Shown here in pieces: positions 17,025 to 25,192 of a DNA stretch of 34,608 nt (positions are counted from its first letter, which is position 1; each line of letters begins with the position of its first letter). The DNA comes from Rhodospirillales bacterium (GTDB lineage: Bacteria > Pseudomonadota > Alphaproteobacteria > Rhodospirillales > Casp-alpha2), in contig JAGLED010000019.1 of NCBI GenBank assembly GCA_023145215.1, positions 1 through 34,608 on the forward strand. The letters run 5' to 3'. Both the position numbers and the translations under genes were made by a program. The notes under the pieces are model-generated. The model saw only the letters and a program-made list of their open reading frames with translations, ran no database searches and was not told the DNA's origin.

Positions 17025-18297
17025 CGGCTTCGATGACCTTCAGGCCGCCCATGTAGGGCTGCAGCACGTCCGGAATCACGACCGAGCCGTCGGCCTGCTG
17101 ATAGTTCTCCAGGATCGCGATCAGCGTCCGGCCGACCGCGAGGCCGGAGCCGTTCAGGGTATGCACGAACTGCGTCCCCTTCTCGCCCTTGACGCGGAAC
17201 CGCGCATTCATGCGCCGGGCCTGGAAATCGCCACACACCGAACAGCTGGAAATCTCGCGGTAGCGATCCTGCGCCGGCAGCCAGACTTCGATATCGTAGG
17301 TCTTGCGCGCGCCCGCGCCCATATCGCCGGTGCACAGCGTCATGGTCCGGAACGGCAGGCCCAACTGCGTCAGGATATCCTCGGCGCACGACGTCATGCG
17401 CTCCAGCTCGTCCAGCGAGCTTTCGGGATCGGTGACCGACACCATTTCGACCTTGGTGAACTGGTGCTGGCGGATCATGCCGCGCGTATCCTTGCCCGCC
17501 GCGCCCGCTTCGGAACGAAAGCACCACGTCATCGCGGTATAGCGGCGCGGCAGATAATCCGCATCGACGATCAGGTCGGCGACGATGTTGGTCAGCGGCA
17601 CTTCCGCCGTCGGGATCAGCCAGTACCCCGCCGTGGTCTTGAACAGGTCGTCACCGAACTTCGGCAATTGTCCTGTCCCAAACATGGTCTTGTCGTTGAC
17701 CAGCGCCGGCGGATTGGTTTCGGTGTAGCCCCAATCGGCGGACGTGTTGTGATCGAGCATGTAGCCGGCGAGCGCCCGCTCAAGCCGCGCCAGCGCCCCG
17801 GACAGCAGCACGAACCGCGAGCCCGCCAGCTTGGCCGCGGTCTCGAAATCCATCATGCCCAGGCCTTCGCCGATATCGACGTGGTCCTTGACCTCGAAAT
17901 CGAACGCGCGCGGCTCGCCGACGCGACGGATTTCAACGTTGTCGTCCTCCCCATCGCCATCGGGGACATCGTCCAGCGGCAGGTTCGGCAGGCGCGACAA
18001 GGCGTCGTTGAGCGCGTCGGCGGTTTCGGACGCTTCGTGCTCGGCGGCTGCTTGCGCGTCCTTCGATTCGGCGACCTTCGCCATGGTCTCGGAGGCGTCC
18101 TCGCCCTTCGATTTCAGCTGCCCGATCTGCTTTGAAAGCGCATTACGCTCGGTCTGAAGCTCCTGGGCGCGGGTCTGCGCGTCGCGGCGCTTGGCGTCCA
18201 GCGCCAGCAATTCCGGGCTTTGCGGTTCAAGCCCCCGCCGCGCCATGCCGGCGTCGAAGGCTTCCGGGTTTTCTCTGATCCACCTGATATCGAACAT
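17017..18297 (-). CDS. serS: Seryl-tRNA synthetase
   Basis: This 426-residue class II aminoacyl-tRNA synthetase charges tRNA-Ser (and tRNA-Sec where present). The N-terminal ~110 residues form the long antiparallel coiled-coil arm that contacts the tRNA variable arm. Class II motif 2 is seen in [20 protein letters not shown], followed by [10 protein letters not shown]. Motif 3 is in [20 protein letters not shown], followed by [13 protein letters not shown]. The length is normal. It is the first gene of the serS-surE-pcm-nlpD operon. The upstream 294-bp gap is largely occupied by a composite repeat, so its promoter must lie close to the start or within repeat DNA. Confidence 0.98.
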   Translation of the reverse strand: MFDIRWIRENPEAFDAGMARRGLEPQSPELLALDAKRRDAQTRAQELQTERNALSKQIGQLKSKGEDASETMAKVAESKDAQAAAEHEASETADALNDALSRLPNLPLDDVPDGDGEDDNVEIRRVGEPRAFDFEVKDHVDIGEGLGMMDFETAAKLAGSRFVLLSGALARLERALAGYMLDHNTSADWGYTETNPPALVNDKTMFGTGQLPKFGDDLFKTTAGYWLIPTAEVPLTNIVADLIVDADYLPRRYTAMTWCFRSEAGAAGKDTRGMIRQHQFTKVEMVSVTDPESSLDELERMTSCAEDILTQLGLPFRTMTLCTGDMGAGARKTYDIEVWLPAQDRYREISSCSVCGDFQARRMNARFRVKGEKGTQFVHTLNGSGLAVGRTLIAILENYQQADGSVVIPDVLQPYMGGLKVIEADG

Positions 18298-18591
18298 GTG
18301 AAACGCAGCGTCCTTGTTTTCTCAAGATTCCGGGCCGGACGGCCGAGCGCCCTGCCCGCATGTCAGTTAACATGAAATCCCCAAAGGAACACCCGTTTCG
18401 TTGCCGATCCTGGTGCATGCCGTTTCCCGAACGGGCCACAGGCTGGTCCGGAACCTGCAAAATGATTGAACCACAGAGGCACCGAGGGCACAGAGATGCT
18501 GCGGCCCGGTTTGTCCTCTGTGCCTCTGCGTCTCTGTGGTTATGTTTCATGGACCCTGAATCAAGTTCAGGGTGACGCCAAGAGCGGGATA
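18298..18591 (+). repeat. Intergenic region with composite repeat, copy 3
   Basis: The module CGTTTCCCGAACGGGCCACA (18421-18458) is followed by the AACCACAGAG...CTCTGTGGTT element (18469-18541). An inverted-orientation module GGACCCTGAATCAAGTTCAG (18551-18578) comes next, just downstream of tatC. The interior of this element is nearly identical to copies 2 and 4 (GATGCTGCGGCCCGG). No gene was seen. Confidence 0.85.
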
Positions 18592-19401
18592 TTAAGGCTC
18601 TTCGATCTCTTCTTCGTCTTCGTCGAGTTTCTGAGCGCGTTTCTTCTCCGCCATGCGGGACGCGAAGATCGAGACCTCGTAGAGCAGGATGATCGGCACC
18701 GCGAGACCGACCTGGCTGATCGGATCGGGCGGCGTCAGGATCGCAGCGGCGATGAACGCGCAGACGATGGCGTACTTGCGCTTGGCCGCCAGCCCGTCGG
18801 CGGTGACGATCCCGGCCCGCGCCATCAGGGTCAGCACCACCGGCAGTTCGAACGAAATCCCGAATGCAAAGATCAGCCGCATGACGAGCGAAAGATATTC
18901 GTTCACCTTCGCTTCGAGCTGGATCGCCAGTTCGCCGTTCCCGCCGCCGGTTTCGAAGCCGATGAAGAATTCCCACGCCACCGGCAGCACGTAATAATAG
19001 ACCAGCGCGCCGCCCGCGAAGAACAGGACCGGCGTCGCCACCAGAAACGGCAGGAACGTCGCCTTCTCGTGCTTATAAAGCCCCGGCGCCACGAACAGCC
19101 AGATCTGGCAGGCGACGAACGGGAAGCCGATGAACATCGCCGCGAAGAACGACACTTTGACGTAGGTGAAAAACGCTTCGTGCAGCGCCGTATAGATCAT
19201 GCGGCGGTCGCGGCCGGTCTCGTGGAACACGTCGGCCAGCGGCTGCACCAGGAATTGATAGATGTGGTGCGAGAAATAGAAGCACACCATGAACAGCACG
19301 ACGATGGCCACCACCGACCACAACAGCCGCGTGCGCAGTTCGATCAGATGCTCGAGCAGCGGCATCTTCGAGGATTCGATGAGATCGTCGTCCTTGGCCA
19401 C
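18592..19401 (-). CDS. tatC: Sec-independent protein translocase TatC
   Basis: This 269-residue six-helix membrane protein recognises twin-arginine signal peptides and forms the core of the Tat export system. Diagnostic stretches are MPLLEHLIELRTRLLWS (about 13-29), FFTYVKVSFFAAMFIGFPFV, and QIWLFVAPGLYKHEKATFLP. The start is GTG at 19401, five bases after the tatB stop. The ribosome-binding site GGAGGG lies inside the end of tatB, indicating coupled expression. The C-terminus ends in an acidic, charged tail (RAQKLDEDEEEIEEP). Confidence 0.98.
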   Translation of the reverse strand: MAKDDDLIESSKMPLLEHLIELRTRLLWSVVAIVVLFMVCFYFSHHIYQFLVQPLADVFHETGRDRRMIYTALHEAFFTYVKVSFFAAMFIGFPFVACQIWLFVAPGLYKHEKATFLPFLVATPVLFFAGGALVYYYVLPVAWEFFIGFETGGGNGELAIQLEAKVNEYLSLVMRLIFAFGISFELPVVLTLMARAGIVTADGLAAKRKYAIVCAFIAAAILTPPDPISQVGLAVPIILLYEVSIFASRMAEKKRAQKLDEDEEEIEEP

Positions 19402-19406
19402 GGACC

Positions 19407-19877
19407 TCAGCCCTCCCCGCTTTTCTTCGTATCGCCGTCGGAAGACGCTTCACTCGCAGCGGTTTCCTTTTTCGGCTCCGTCTTGACCGTCTCCGCGGCG
19501 CCGGAAACGTCCTCGCGCGCCGCGCTCTCGGTCTTCTTGACCTCGTCGCCGTAGCTGTTGGCGGCCTTGGTCAGATCGCCTTCCAGCGAGCGCATGTCGT
19601 CAAGGTCGCGGGACACTTCGCCGTCCGGGTCGATGCTTTCCTCGATCTGCTTGCGGATATCGCCGCCGGTTTCGGACTCGATCTGCTTGCGCATGTCGTC
19701 GAGTTCGGTTTCGCGCACGATGTCGTCCAGACCGCTCTGGAAGTCGCGGGCCATCCCCTTCATCTTGCGCAGCAAGCCGGTCACGGTCTTGAGCGTACGC
19801 GGCAAATCCTTGGGCCCTATGATGAGGAGGGCCACAACCGCGATCAGGAAGATTTCCTGCCAGCCGATATCGAACAT
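19407..19877 (-). CDS. tatB: Sec-independent protein translocase TatB
   Basis: This 156-residue Tat component has one N-terminal membrane helix (QEIFLIAVVALLIIGPKDLP, about 7-26). An amphipathic helix follows (RTLKTVTGLLRKMKGMARDF), then a long charged tail. The FDIGW start and the Glu in the membrane helix are typical of TatB, as opposed to TatA. TatB binds TatC and receives the signal peptide. It is separated from tatA by 64 bases and from tatC by 5 bases. Confidence 0.96.
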   Translation of the reverse strand: MFDIGWQEIFLIAVVALLIIGPKDLPRTLKTVTGLLRKMKGMARDFQSGLDDIVRETELDDMRKQIESETGGDIRKQIEESIDPDGEVSRDLDDMRSLEGDLTKAANSYGDEVKKTESAAREDVSGAAETVKTEPKKETAASEASSDGDTKKSGEG

Positions 19878-19941
19878 GGCGGTCGACCTCGATCAGACGA
19901 TGAACGTAATGGCGGGCGCCACAATGGCGCCCGCAAGCGGA

Positions 19942-20196
19942 TCAGCCACCGGCGGCCTTATCCTTGTCTTTTTCGGACTCCGCGGCGACGCTTTCCTTGG
20001 CGTCGTTGTCGATCGCCTTTTTCTCGGCCTTGTCGTCGTCGGCTTCCGCCGCTTCCTCGTCCTTCATGCCCTTCTTGAAGGACTTGAGGCCTTTACCGAA
20101 GTCGCCCATCAGCCGCGAAATCTTGCCGCCGCCGCCGAAGAGGACCAGAACCACGGCAAGGACGATAAGCCAATGCCAAATACTGAACGCACCCAT
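19942..20196 (-). CDS. tatA: Sec-independent protein translocase TatA
   Basis: This 84-residue Tat component oligomerises to allow passage of folded proteins. It has an N-terminal membrane helix ([20 protein letters not shown]), the hinge and amphipathic helix [20 protein letters not shown], and an acidic/lysine-rich tail. It is the first gene of the tatA-tatB-tatC operon; the promoter is expected in the repeat-bearing gap upstream. Confidence 0.97.
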   Translation of the reverse strand: MGAFSIWHWLIVLAVVLVLFGGGGKISRLMGDFGKGLKSFKKGMKDEEAAEADDDKAEKKAIDNDAKESVAAESEKDKDKAAGG

Positions 20197-20379
20197 AATC
20201 TTATCCTATTCGCTGTCGCGTTTGTGTCAGTTTCAACTTCGCAACGAGAGCGGTTCAACCGAACAGCGCGCATTCGAAACGCGACAACGGCGCCTCATGC
20301 GCCGCACTCTCCCAGTGCCGCTAGATTTGCGGCTCGAAACCCGGAATGCAAGGATTTTCGAAGGTTTTTCGGTGCTCTT

Positions 20380-20480
20380 GCCCCTCACCCTGTCCCTCTC
20401 CCAAGGGAGAGGGGACGAAGGCCCGATCACCCCTCTCCTCGGGGAGGGGGTGGCGCGCTTCGGCGCGCCGGGTGAGGGGG
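20380..20480. repeat. Family B palindromic element, copy 3
   Basis: In the scpB/tatA gap, outer arms CCCCTCACCC (20381-20390) and GGGTGAGGGG (20470-20479) are perfectly complementary. They enclose two inner hairpins: CCCTCTCCC (20394-20402)/GGGAGAGGG (20405-20413), and CCCCTCTCC/GGGGAGGGG near 20430-20449. A third small GC hairpin (GCGCGCTTCGGCGCGC) lies at about 20452-20468. The nested design suggests a large cruciform element. Confidence 0.85.
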
Positions 20481-20484
20481 GAAG

Positions 20485-21387
20485 TTAAAAACCGTCTTCG
20501 GGATCGAGCGGTTCTTCCGGTTCTTCGCGGACCGCGCTCAGCGCGTCTTCGGGGAGCGCGTCCTCTTCGTCGCCGTCGGCGTCTTCACCCTCTTCCGTCT
20601 GATCGGTGTTGAACAGTTCCGCCGTCGCCCGGTAGGCGTTGATCGCCGGCGACGCATCCAGAAGGCCCGCTGCCTTCAGTTCGTCCTTACCCGGCAGGTC
20701 GCGCAGCGTTTCCAGCCCGAAGTGGTCGAGGAAGCTGTCGGTCGTGCCCCACTGCAACGGACGGCCCGGGGTCTGGCGGCGGCCGCGCGGGCGGATCCAC
20801 TCTTCTTCCATCAGGACGTCGATGGTGCCCTTGGAAATGCTGACGCCCCGGATCTCTTCGATTTCGGCGCGGGTCACGGGTTGGTGGTAGGCGATGATCG
20901 CCAGTGTCTCAATGGCGGCGCGGCTGAGCTTGCGGGCAACCTCCACTTCCTTGTTCAGGTAGTCGGTCAGGTCCTGGGACGTGCGGAACGCCCACGACGC
21001 CCCGGCCCGCACAAGGTTGACGCCGCGCTCGGCGTACATGCCCTGCAGCGTCTTCAACAGACCCTTCACGTCGGCGCCTTCCGGCAGGCGGTTGGCAAGC
21101 ATCCGCTCCGTCATCGGTTCGGTCGACGCGAACAACAATGCTTCGGTGATCCTGAGATACCGGTTCCAGGTTTCCGGATCGACCTCCTGCGGCTCGCCGT
21201 TTTCGGCGTCGTCGTCGCCGGCCGTTTCGTCGGTTTCCGCAGCCTCGGCGGCTTCGGTCTCATCGTTCACAGCCTCGGCTTCATCGTTTACAGCCTCGGG
21301 CGCTTCGGCGTCGGCGGCGTCTTCCGGCACGTCTTCCACGTGTGCCACGTCGTCATCGTTGGCATGTTCGGACATTGGGCGTTCCAT
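20485..21387 (-). CDS. scpB: Segregation and condensation protein ScpB, with acidic termini
   Basis: This is the winged-helix subunit of the SMC-ScpAB condensin that organises and helps segregate the chromosome. The conserved core is at about 77-235: RITEALLFASTEPMTERMLA, then SRAAIETLAIIAYHQPVTRA, SISKGTIDVLMEEEWIRPRG and GRPLQWGTTDSFLDHFGLE. At 300 residues it is longer than usual because of a strongly acidic N-terminal extension of ~75 residues and an acidic C-terminal tail. The ATG at 21387 directly abuts the scpA stop, with AGAAGAG upstream; ATG at 21375 is an alternative start. The gene pair scpA-scpB is translationally linked. Confidence 0.95.
   Translation of the reverse strand: MERPMSEHANDDDVAHVEDVPEDAADAEAPEAVNDEAEAVNDETEAAEAAETDETAGDDDAENGEPQEVDPETWNRYLRITEALLFASTEPMTERMLANRLPEGADVKGLLKTLQGMYAERGVNLVRAGASWAFRTSQDLTDYLNKEVEVARKLSRAAIETLAIIAYHQPVTRAEIEEIRGVSISKGTIDVLMEEEWIRPRGRRQTPGRPLQWGTTDSFLDHFGLETLRDLPGKDELKAAGLLDASPAINAYRATAELFNTDQTEEGEDADGDEEDALPEDALSAVREEPEEPLDPEDGF
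21260..21301. repeat. 21-bp in-frame tandem repeat in the scpB N-terminal extension
   Basis: Two near-identical 21-base units (21260-21280 and 21281-21301) encode consecutive EAVNDE(A/T)-type heptads in the acidic extension. They suggest recent slippage growth in a region free of structural constraint. Confidence 0.75.
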
Positions 21388-22218
21388 TTACTCTTCTGGC
21401 TCCGTGGTTGTCGTCGCATCCGAAAGTCCGGGGCGGCCCTGCAAGTAGATCGGCCCGAAGGTGCCCGACTGGCGGATCACCACCTTGCCCTCCTTCGCCA
21501 TTTCCAAACTCGCGGCAAAGGTGGACGCGATCGCGGACCGGGTCAGCAGGCCTGCTTGCAGGCCTTCCGGCAGGAACTTCCAAAGGTCCTGCCAGTCCGG
21601 CGTCTGGCCGACAAGGCGGCGCAACCGCTGCAGCGCATCCTCGACGGTGAAAATCTTGAACGGCTCGATATGCATCGGCGCGTGGGCGTTCTTGCGCACG
21701 TACTGATCGGCATACGCTTTCAATAGGTCGTAGAGCGTGGCGTCGAGGATTTCGATCTCGCGTGGCTTGAACTTCTCCGGATCGCCGCGGCCGACGAAGT
21801 CCTGGCCCAGACGCTTGCGCTCCATCAGTTCCTGACCGGCCTTCTGCATCGCCTGCAGGCGACGCAACTGGTACTGCAGGGCGGCGGCCATCTCTTCGCC
21901 GGTCGGCTCTTCCTCGCTGGACATGTCCGGCAACAGAAGCCGCGATTTCAGGAATGCCAGCCATGCCGCCATCACCAGATAGTCGGCGGCGAGTTCCAGG
22001 TTCTGACGCCGGGCCTCGGCGACGAACAAGAGGTACTGGTCGGCGAGTTCGAGGATCGAGATATGGACCAGATCGACCTTCTGGTCGCGCGCCAACTGCA
22101 ACAGCACGTCGATCGGGCCTTCGAACCCTTCGAGGTCGACGACGAACGAGTTCACGACCGCGGGCGCGTCATCCAGCAGGGCGTCGGCATTCGGATCGAA
22201 TTCGATAATATCGGCCAT
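21388..22218 (-). CDS. scpA: Segregation and condensation protein ScpA
   Basis: This 276-residue kleisin subunit bridges the SMC heads of bacterial condensin. The family core is clear: FVVDLEGFEGPIDVLLQLAR (about 25-44), QKVDLVHISILELADQYLLF, and YLVMAAWLAFLKSRLLLPDM. The C-terminal winged-helix part includes FAASLEMAKEGKVVIRQSGT. It ends with TAA immediately before the scpB ATG and begins 13 bases after the M50 protease gene, so M50-scpA-scpB form one operon. It is somewhat longer at the N-terminus (about 25 extra residues) than minimal ScpA proteins. Confidence 0.95.
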   Translation of the reverse strand: MADIIEFDPNADALLDDAPAVVNSFVVDLEGFEGPIDVLLQLARDQKVDLVHISILELADQYLLFVAEARRQNLELAADYLVMAAWLAFLKSRLLLPDMSSEEEPTGEEMAAALQYQLRRLQAMQKAGQELMERKRLGQDFVGRGDPEKFKPREIEILDATLYDLLKAYADQYVRKNAHAPMHIEPFKIFTVEDALQRLRRLVGQTPDWQDLWKFLPEGLQAGLLTRSAIASTFAASLEMAKEGKVVIRQSGTFGPIYLQGRPGLSDATTTTEPEE

Positions 22219-22231
22219 CAGGGTTCCAAAT

Positions 22232-22927
22232 TCATCTGAGCCCGACCAGCGTCAGGATCAGCTCCTGCAGGTGCGCGGTGGGCGTGACAACGAGCCACCG
22301 GAACACGTTCAGATCAAGCCCCATTTTGCCACCGATCCACGGCAGTAAAAAGATCGCACCGAGCACGATGAAGATCCCCGCCTTCTCGAGCTTGACCAGG
22401 TGCCGCGCCATCGACCACGGCAGCAGCCCGACGGCGACCCGCCCCCCGTCCAGCGGCGGCAAAGGTATCATGTTAAAGACCGCCAATAACAGATTGATCC
22501 ACAACGCATTTCCAAGATTATGAGCGACCCAGTCCCGAGCGTCGCCGTCGAGCATCACGGCAAGATGAAACGACGCCGCGCAAATGATCGCCAAAGCCAG
22601 GTTCATCCCCGGCCCCGCGGCGGCGACAAGAATCATGTCGCGGCGCGGATTTTTGAGCCTGCCGAAGTCCACCGGTACCGGTTTTGCGAATCCGAACATC
22701 ATCCGCCCGCCGCTCGCCAGAAGCAGCAGCGCCGGGATGATCACGGTTCCCATCGGGTCGATATGCTTGAACGGGTTGAAGGTCACGCGGCCCAGGACCT
22801 TGGCCGTCGGGTCGCCGAGCTTCATCGCCACCCAGCCGTGCGCGGCCTCGTGCAGGGTCACCGCCAGCAGGATCGGGATGGTCCAGACGGAAACCGTATA
22901 CGCGATGGTATCGAGGTCGAAGCCCAT
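22232..22927 (-). CDS. Site-2 protease family membrane metalloprotease (M50)
   Basis: This 231-residue intramembrane zinc protease has the motif HEAAH (H26-E27-H30) inside the first membrane segment. The second metal-binding motif is NMIPLPPLDGGRV (about 153-165). Four to six hydrophobic segments are visible. GFAKPVPVDFGRLKNPRRDM between them is characteristic of the small soluble-domain-free M50 group. Its substrate is unknown. The position between nagZ and scpA on the same strand is a conserved arrangement. All catalytic residues expected for activity are present. Confidence 0.94.
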   Translation of the reverse strand: MGFDLDTIAYTVSVWTIPILLAVTLHEAAHGWVAMKLGDPTAKVLGRVTFNPFKHIDPMGTVIIPALLLLASGGRMMFGFAKPVPVDFGRLKNPRRDMILVAAAGPGMNLALAIICAASFHLAVMLDGDARDWVAHNLGNALWINLLLAVFNMIPLPPLDGGRVAVGLLPWSMARHLVKLEKAGIFIVLGAIFLLPWIGGKMGLDLNVFRWLVVTPTAHLQELILTLVGLR

Positions 22928-22960
22928 GAGTGCCTTTTTCCGGTAGTTAGGTGCGCGCCG

Positions 22961-23995
22961 TCAGACGTAGGGCGCGATGATCTCATCCAGATGCGCCTGT
23001 AGCGCGTCGACATCGACCTCTTCGATGAACGGCATCATCGCCTGCGCGGATTGGAAACGCTGCAGCGACATCGGCGTCAGTTCCGGCAAGACATTGGCGA
23101 CCGCGATCATGTCGTCCAGTTCGCCGTTACAGTGAAGCACCGCGTCGCACCCGGCATCGAGCGCGAATTTGACGTTCGTCTCGACCGGTTCTTTCAAGGC
23201 CTTCATCATCAGGTCGTCGGACAGCAGGAAGCCCCGGAATCCGATCTCACCGCGGATGACTTCCTGGATCACCGTCTCCGACAACGTCGCCGGCAGGTCC
23301 GGATCGAACGCCTCGAAGACGATATGCGCGGTCATGCCCCACGGCGCGTAATAAAGGTGCCGGAACGGCACGAAATCGGTCTCGCGCAGCGTGTCGGCGT
23401 CGGTATCGACGCGCGGCAGGTCCTTGTGGCTGTCCTGCCTGGCGCGGCCGTGCCCCGGCAGGTGCTTGACCACCGGCATTACGCCGCCCGCCATCGTGCC
23501 CGCGATCACGGCTTCGCCCAACTCGGCGATGACCTGCGGGTGCTTGCAGAACGCGCGATCGCCGATCACGTCGTGCGCACCTTCGACCGGAACGTCGGCG
23601 ACCGGCAGGCAGTTGACGTCGATGCCGATTTCATAAAGCTCGAGCGCGATCAGTTGTGCGTTGATGCTTGCCGCCTCGCGTGCCAGCGGACGGTCTTTCT
23701 CGGCGATCCTGCCGAACAGCGCCTGCGGCGGGCGGGATTTCCAGTTGGGCGGCCCGGCGCGCTGCACCCTGCCCCCTTCCTGATCGATCAATACCGGCGC
23801 GTCCTCGCGGCCGACGGCCATGCGCAATTCCGCGACCAGTCGCGCCACCTGTTCGGGTGTTTCGACGTTGCGGGAAAACAGGATGAAGCCGAGCGGATTG
23901 GCGTTCTCGAAGAAATAGCGTTCCTCGACCCCCAACTCGGTCCCGGCACAGCCGAAGATCGCCGCACGCGGCATTTCTGTTCCTATAGCTGACAT
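22961..23995 (-). CDS. nagZ: Beta-N-acetylhexosaminidase (glycoside hydrolase family 3)
   Basis: This 344-residue cytoplasmic enzyme removes N-acetylglucosamine from anhydro-muropeptides during cell-wall recycling. NagZ motifs are PVLIDQEGGRVQRAGPP (about 70-86), KHLPGHGRARQDSHKDLPRV, which carries the loop with the catalytic His, and GFLLSDDLMMKAL, which contains the nucleophile Asp. The ATG at 23995 overlaps the SPOR-protein stop by one base (TGATG). A second ATG at codon 8 is possible. With the SPOR protein upstream, the pair links cell-wall recycling and septal peptidoglycan. Confidence 0.96.
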   Translation of the reverse strand: MSAIGTEMPRAAIFGCAGTELGVEERYFFENANPLGFILFSRNVETPEQVARLVAELRMAVGREDAPVLIDQEGGRVQRAGPPNWKSRPPQALFGRIAEKDRPLAREAASINAQLIALELYEIGIDVNCLPVADVPVEGAHDVIGDRAFCKHPQVIAELGEAVIAGTMAGGVMPVVKHLPGHGRARQDSHKDLPRVDTDADTLRETDFVPFRHLYYAPWGMTAHIVFEAFDPDLPATLSETVIQEVIRGEIGFRGFLLSDDLMMKALKEPVETNVKFALDAGCDAVLHCNGELDDMIAVANVLPELTPMSLQRFQSAQAMMPFIEEVDVDALQAHLDEIIAPYV

Positions 23996-25029
23996 CAGGC
24001 GCCCGGTTTCACGACCAGACAGCCGAGCTTTCTTTGTTTGAGCCGTTCACAGAGCGCTTTCGCCGTGGGTTCGTCGGCAAGCGGCCCGGCCCGCAGGCGA
24101 TAGAAAATCCCCTTGGTGGCACCCAGGTCGACGCGGGTCACCTGCAGTCTCAGGTCGCCGAGCAAATCGGTGTTGCGGCTGCGCAGCCGGTCCCATTCCG
24201 ATTTGACGGCGGGCTCGCTCCGGGAGGCGGCCAGCTGCACGCGCCACGAATTGCCGATATCGCCACCCGGCGCTTCCGGCGCCGGGGTCGCGTTGGCAAC
24301 CTGTTTGGGCTCGGAGGCCGGTTTCGGCTCGGTTTTCGGCGCGGATGCGGATTTGGCCTCGGGCACCGGCGGCGCGGCGGGGTTCGTCACGTCGCGCGAC
24401 ACGGACGCCGCCATTTCCTGGGCGATACGCTTGCGCTCCGCATCCGGATCCTTAACCGGCTCGGGCGCCGGGACCGGCGCGGCGGAGAGCTTGGAAACCG
24501 TCTCCGCGCTCGGCACCTTGGCGAGCGGTTCCGGCGTCTGTTCCGTGTTCCCCGGGGTCAGGCGCATCGGCGCGTTCGGATCGTTGTCGGCAGTGCCGCG
24601 CGGGGCCGCGCTGGTGACGACTTCGCTGGTTTCGGGGACGCCGCGTTTGAGGACATCATCCACCGCGACCGGCTTTTCCGGCGACGGCAGCAACCGCTCG
24701 ACACGCGGCTGCGTCGATGAGCCGTCGACCACGCCGTAGACAAGACGCCCCTGGTTCGGGACCTGCATGCCGCCCGGGTTTTCCGGCCGGACCTTGATCG
24801 GCGATGGATCCGCGGCGATCACCGGCACGTCCCCGTCGGTGGGCCCGAACATCGCCATGATCTTCTCGCCGAAGCCGATCCAGACACCGCCCGCGATCAG
24901 CGTCAGGCAGACCAGCACGGCCAGCAGCTTGAGCATGCCCGAAGAGCCGCTCCGCGCGGTATCGCCGTCGCCTTCGAGCTCCTTATCGGCGGACGACACC
25001 TTCATGTCCGAATTCGCTGATAGCGCCAT
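23995..25029 (-). CDS. SPOR domain-containing membrane protein
   Basis: This protein of 344 residues from the ATG at 25029 has one membrane helix near the N-terminus (LKLLAVLVCLTLIAGGVWIG). A long low-complexity Pro/Ala/Glu periplasmic region follows, and then a C-terminal SPOR domain of about 80 residues (SWRVQLAASRSEPAVKSEWD to the end, including GIFYRLRAGPLADEPTAKAL). SPOR domains bind denuded glycan strands at the division septum. The ATG at 25029 is preferred over the upstream TTG because GGAG lies nine bases before it. It is directly upstream of nagZ and overlaps it by one base. Confidence 0.92.
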   Translation of the reverse strand: MALSANSDMKVSSADKELEGDGDTARSGSSGMLKLLAVLVCLTLIAGGVWIGFGEKIMAMFGPTDGDVPVIAADPSPIKVRPENPGGMQVPNQGRLVYGVVDGSSTQPRVERLLPSPEKPVAVDDVLKRGVPETSEVVTSAAPRGTADNDPNAPMRLTPGNTEQTPEPLAKVPSAETVSKLSAAPVPAPEPVKDPDAERKRIAQEMAASVSRDVTNPAAPPVPEAKSASAPKTEPKPASEPKQVANATPAPEAPGGDIGNSWRVQLAASRSEPAVKSEWDRLRSRNTDLLGDLRLQVTRVDLGATKGIFYRLRAGPLADEPTAKALCERLKQRKLGCLVVKPGA

Positions 25030-25192
25030 GAATGACAACTCCTACGCAACAAGTCGGCGCGTGCCTGCCGAATCGCAAGTATTATACGCCCGGGTGCCAG
25101 TGCGTAACAGGCTCGCCCTGCCCCGCGCAAGCACTTGAAACGGTAAATCCCGGCCCCACCGGCGGCGCGCCCCGCCCGATCGTGGCCCGCCC

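Noticed and set aside
16924-18135. A 403-codon plus-strand frame opposite serS
   Set aside because: It is a mirror frame of the conserved synthetase gene without its own family features.
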